Below are positions 62,594-64,000 of a DNA stretch of 64,000 bases, piece after piece. The DNA is from Trissonchulus latispiculum (Eukaryota > Nematoda > Enoplea > Enoplida > Ironidae): positions 112,007 through 176,006 of the forward strand of contig JASAND010018339.1 of NCBI GenBank assembly GCA_030248195.1, given 5' to 3'. Within the stretch, counting starts at the first letter, position 1. Every line of letters begins with the position of its first letter. The position numbers and the translations under genes were made by a program. Under the pieces are notes generated by a model that searched no databases, was not told where the DNA came from, and saw nothing but the letters and a program-made list of their open reading frames with translations.

Positions 62594-64000
62594 CTAAAAT
62601 AATCGTCGTTTAGTGTGACTTTGATGTACAAAGTCTGTGTGTAATGAATGCAAGAAATATTGCTGGCAAAAGATTTAATAGTAAAGGTTAACAGCGACTT
62701 ATTCATTGACACTTTCCCAACCAATATACCAACACAAGTTCATCAAACTACGACTATAAAGTGCAAAACATGGTTTAAAACCTAGAAAACATGGAAATAT
62801 TTTTGCGTTTGACTGGTTTTTGTGATAATGAAAACGCGACATTGAGTTTTCACAATTCTGGCAAGCGTTGATAAGATGAATCGGTATTTTCCGCTGCCTA
62901 TTAAGGTTTATGTAGTCAATTTTTGGAGTTGTTTTGCACTAATCTGAGCAACTCTACTCAAATCTGCAGTCAGATCACAATTTTACACAGTCTTAGTTCA
63001 CAGGTATTTAACAACTATCGTTTGACCTAAAGTTTCAACTAAGGTGAAATGTTGGTGCCTGTATAATTGGCTTAATATAATGTTGTGTTGGCTAAGGGAG
63101 TTATGTTGTTGGTTAATTGATAGGGTGTTGGCTTAACAAGAAGCCAAGGTCATGAAACTTGGTTAAAAGTGAGACCAAGTTGGTTAAAAGTGTAGCCAAG
63201 CTGTTTAAAAATTGGTTTATTTTAGATTTTAAGTGATTGAAGCATCCTAGGCTTAATTCTAGGAAATAATATTTTAGTAGAAATGGAAAAAATTTAACCG
63301 GTTAAAGCCAAGCCAACCAAGAAAGCTTGGCTTGGCTTAATTCAAAACAACTTGGTCAAAAATAAGAGGAGTAAAACGGATAAAAAGCTAGGAAGGTGTA
63401 TGGAGAATGGATAGGGTGTAAGCCAAGCCAACCAAGAAAACTTGGCTTGGCTTAATTGAAAAAAACTTGGTCTAAAATAAGCTATTGGTAATATACTCGT
63501 GCCTGGATTTTGTAGGCTTGGTTTATTAATTTTAGGCTAAAATTGAGCTTTGAAAAGCTGATGATAAGCCGTTGTGAAGTAGCTTGGTTAAAATTGTTGT
63601 GGTAAAAGCCAAGTAATATAAAGTGTTAGCCAAGGTTATTTTGAAGAAAATGTTTTCTTGGTTTAATAAACCATGGCTAGGCTTATAGCGACCAAGCATT
63701 GGCTTATGGTTAGATTTATATTTTTAGTTTTTTGGTGGCCGAAAATAGCAAAAAATCGAAAATTTAGAGGGGGATCCCCCACCCTCCGTCGTAACCCCCC
63801 CCCCCCAGATTTTTTGCCCAGCCACACCTATGGGGGGGTGGCTACCAAAAACTAAAAATCTGGGGGGGCCGCGAAAATTTGTCATTTCGGTGGGGGCCCC
63901 CCTAACACTCCTATGCTCGGTAGGGGGGAAGGTAAGCGGGGGTAAGGCCCCCCCCTAAAGTTTCCGGGGGGGGGCAGCCCCAACCCCATATCACATCTAC
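62594..64000. other. Right-edge stretch with palindromic and G/C-run repeats
   Basis: No exon recognised. Two copies of a palindromic block (AAGCCAAGCCAACCAAGAAA then its mirror CTTGGCTTGGCTTAA) lie at about 63306-63357 and 63420-63471, 114 bp apart, within a region rich in TTGGCTTA words (about 63060-63700). From about 63770 the sequence becomes runs of G and C. Confidence 0.55.

Noticed and set aside
62509..62724. 71-codon minus-strand frame starting MVGKVSMNK
   Set aside because: It runs through the acceptor of the Cys-rich gene's exon in a different frame from the spliced model.

Overview
This is a eukaryotic, metazoan window. It is AT-rich, its coding exons are short and separated by introns with GT..AG ends and TTTCAG/TTTTAG acceptors, and it is full of small transposons and tRNA-derived repeats. 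The most likely source is a nematode or close ecdysozoan relative. The clues are a fibrillin-like EGF/ZP transmembrane protein resembling nematode FBN-1, a Lustrin-type cysteine exon, a stand-alone MSP-domain gene, short TTAGGC runs (the nematode telomere unit) at 44.3 kb, and acceptor-like TTTTAG/TTTCAG sites just upstream of several start codons, as expected for spliced-leader genes. This placement is an inference.

Layout. 1-3.34 kb: the 3' part of a DIRS-type (tyrosine-recombinase) retrotransposon, with RT/RNase H and a methylase-like tail, then a frame-disrupted tyrosine recombinase; an exact 59-bp direct repeat follows each gene. 3.3-15.1 kb: gene-poor, with SINE-like tRNA fragments, a 1.2-kb GGATC-rich inverted-repeat element and microsatellites. 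15.2 kb (+): a small secreted prepropeptide with a C-terminal amidation/cleavage signal, probably a neuropeptide. 16.5-47.2 kb (-): one giant gene. I reconstructed 41 exons with consistent phases (7,047 nt, 2,348 aa). It encodes a signal peptide, an LDL-A-like module, about 39 EGF-like modules, a Ser/Thr-rich stretch, a Lustrin-type module, a ZP domain, a furin-like site, one membrane span and a cytoplasmic tail. Its 7-kb intron 10 carries two four-transmembrane genes on the opposite strand (35.3-37.1 and 39.1-39.9 kb); the second looks LAPTM-like, with tandem PPxY motifs. 53.3-55.9 kb (-): a two-exon MSP-domain gene. 56.9-58.6 kb (+): a three-exon four-transmembrane gene with a Cys-rich N-terminus. 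60.9-62.6 kb (-): the last five exons of an unrecognised Cys-rich protein; its 5' end was not found.

The genes do not form an operon. The EGF/ZP protein probably acts in apical extracellular matrix attachment of epidermis. The small four-TM proteins look like endolysosomal or plasma-membrane proteins. Between them the sequence holds many non-autonomous DNA transposons: Harbinger-like GGGCC elements with 3-bp target duplications, a hAT-like element with an 8-bp duplication, a CAAGAGTACATAATA family, nested TTGCACCAA elements, a CACTA-like long inverted repeat, and tRNA-Cys- and tRNA-Asn-derived SINE copies.
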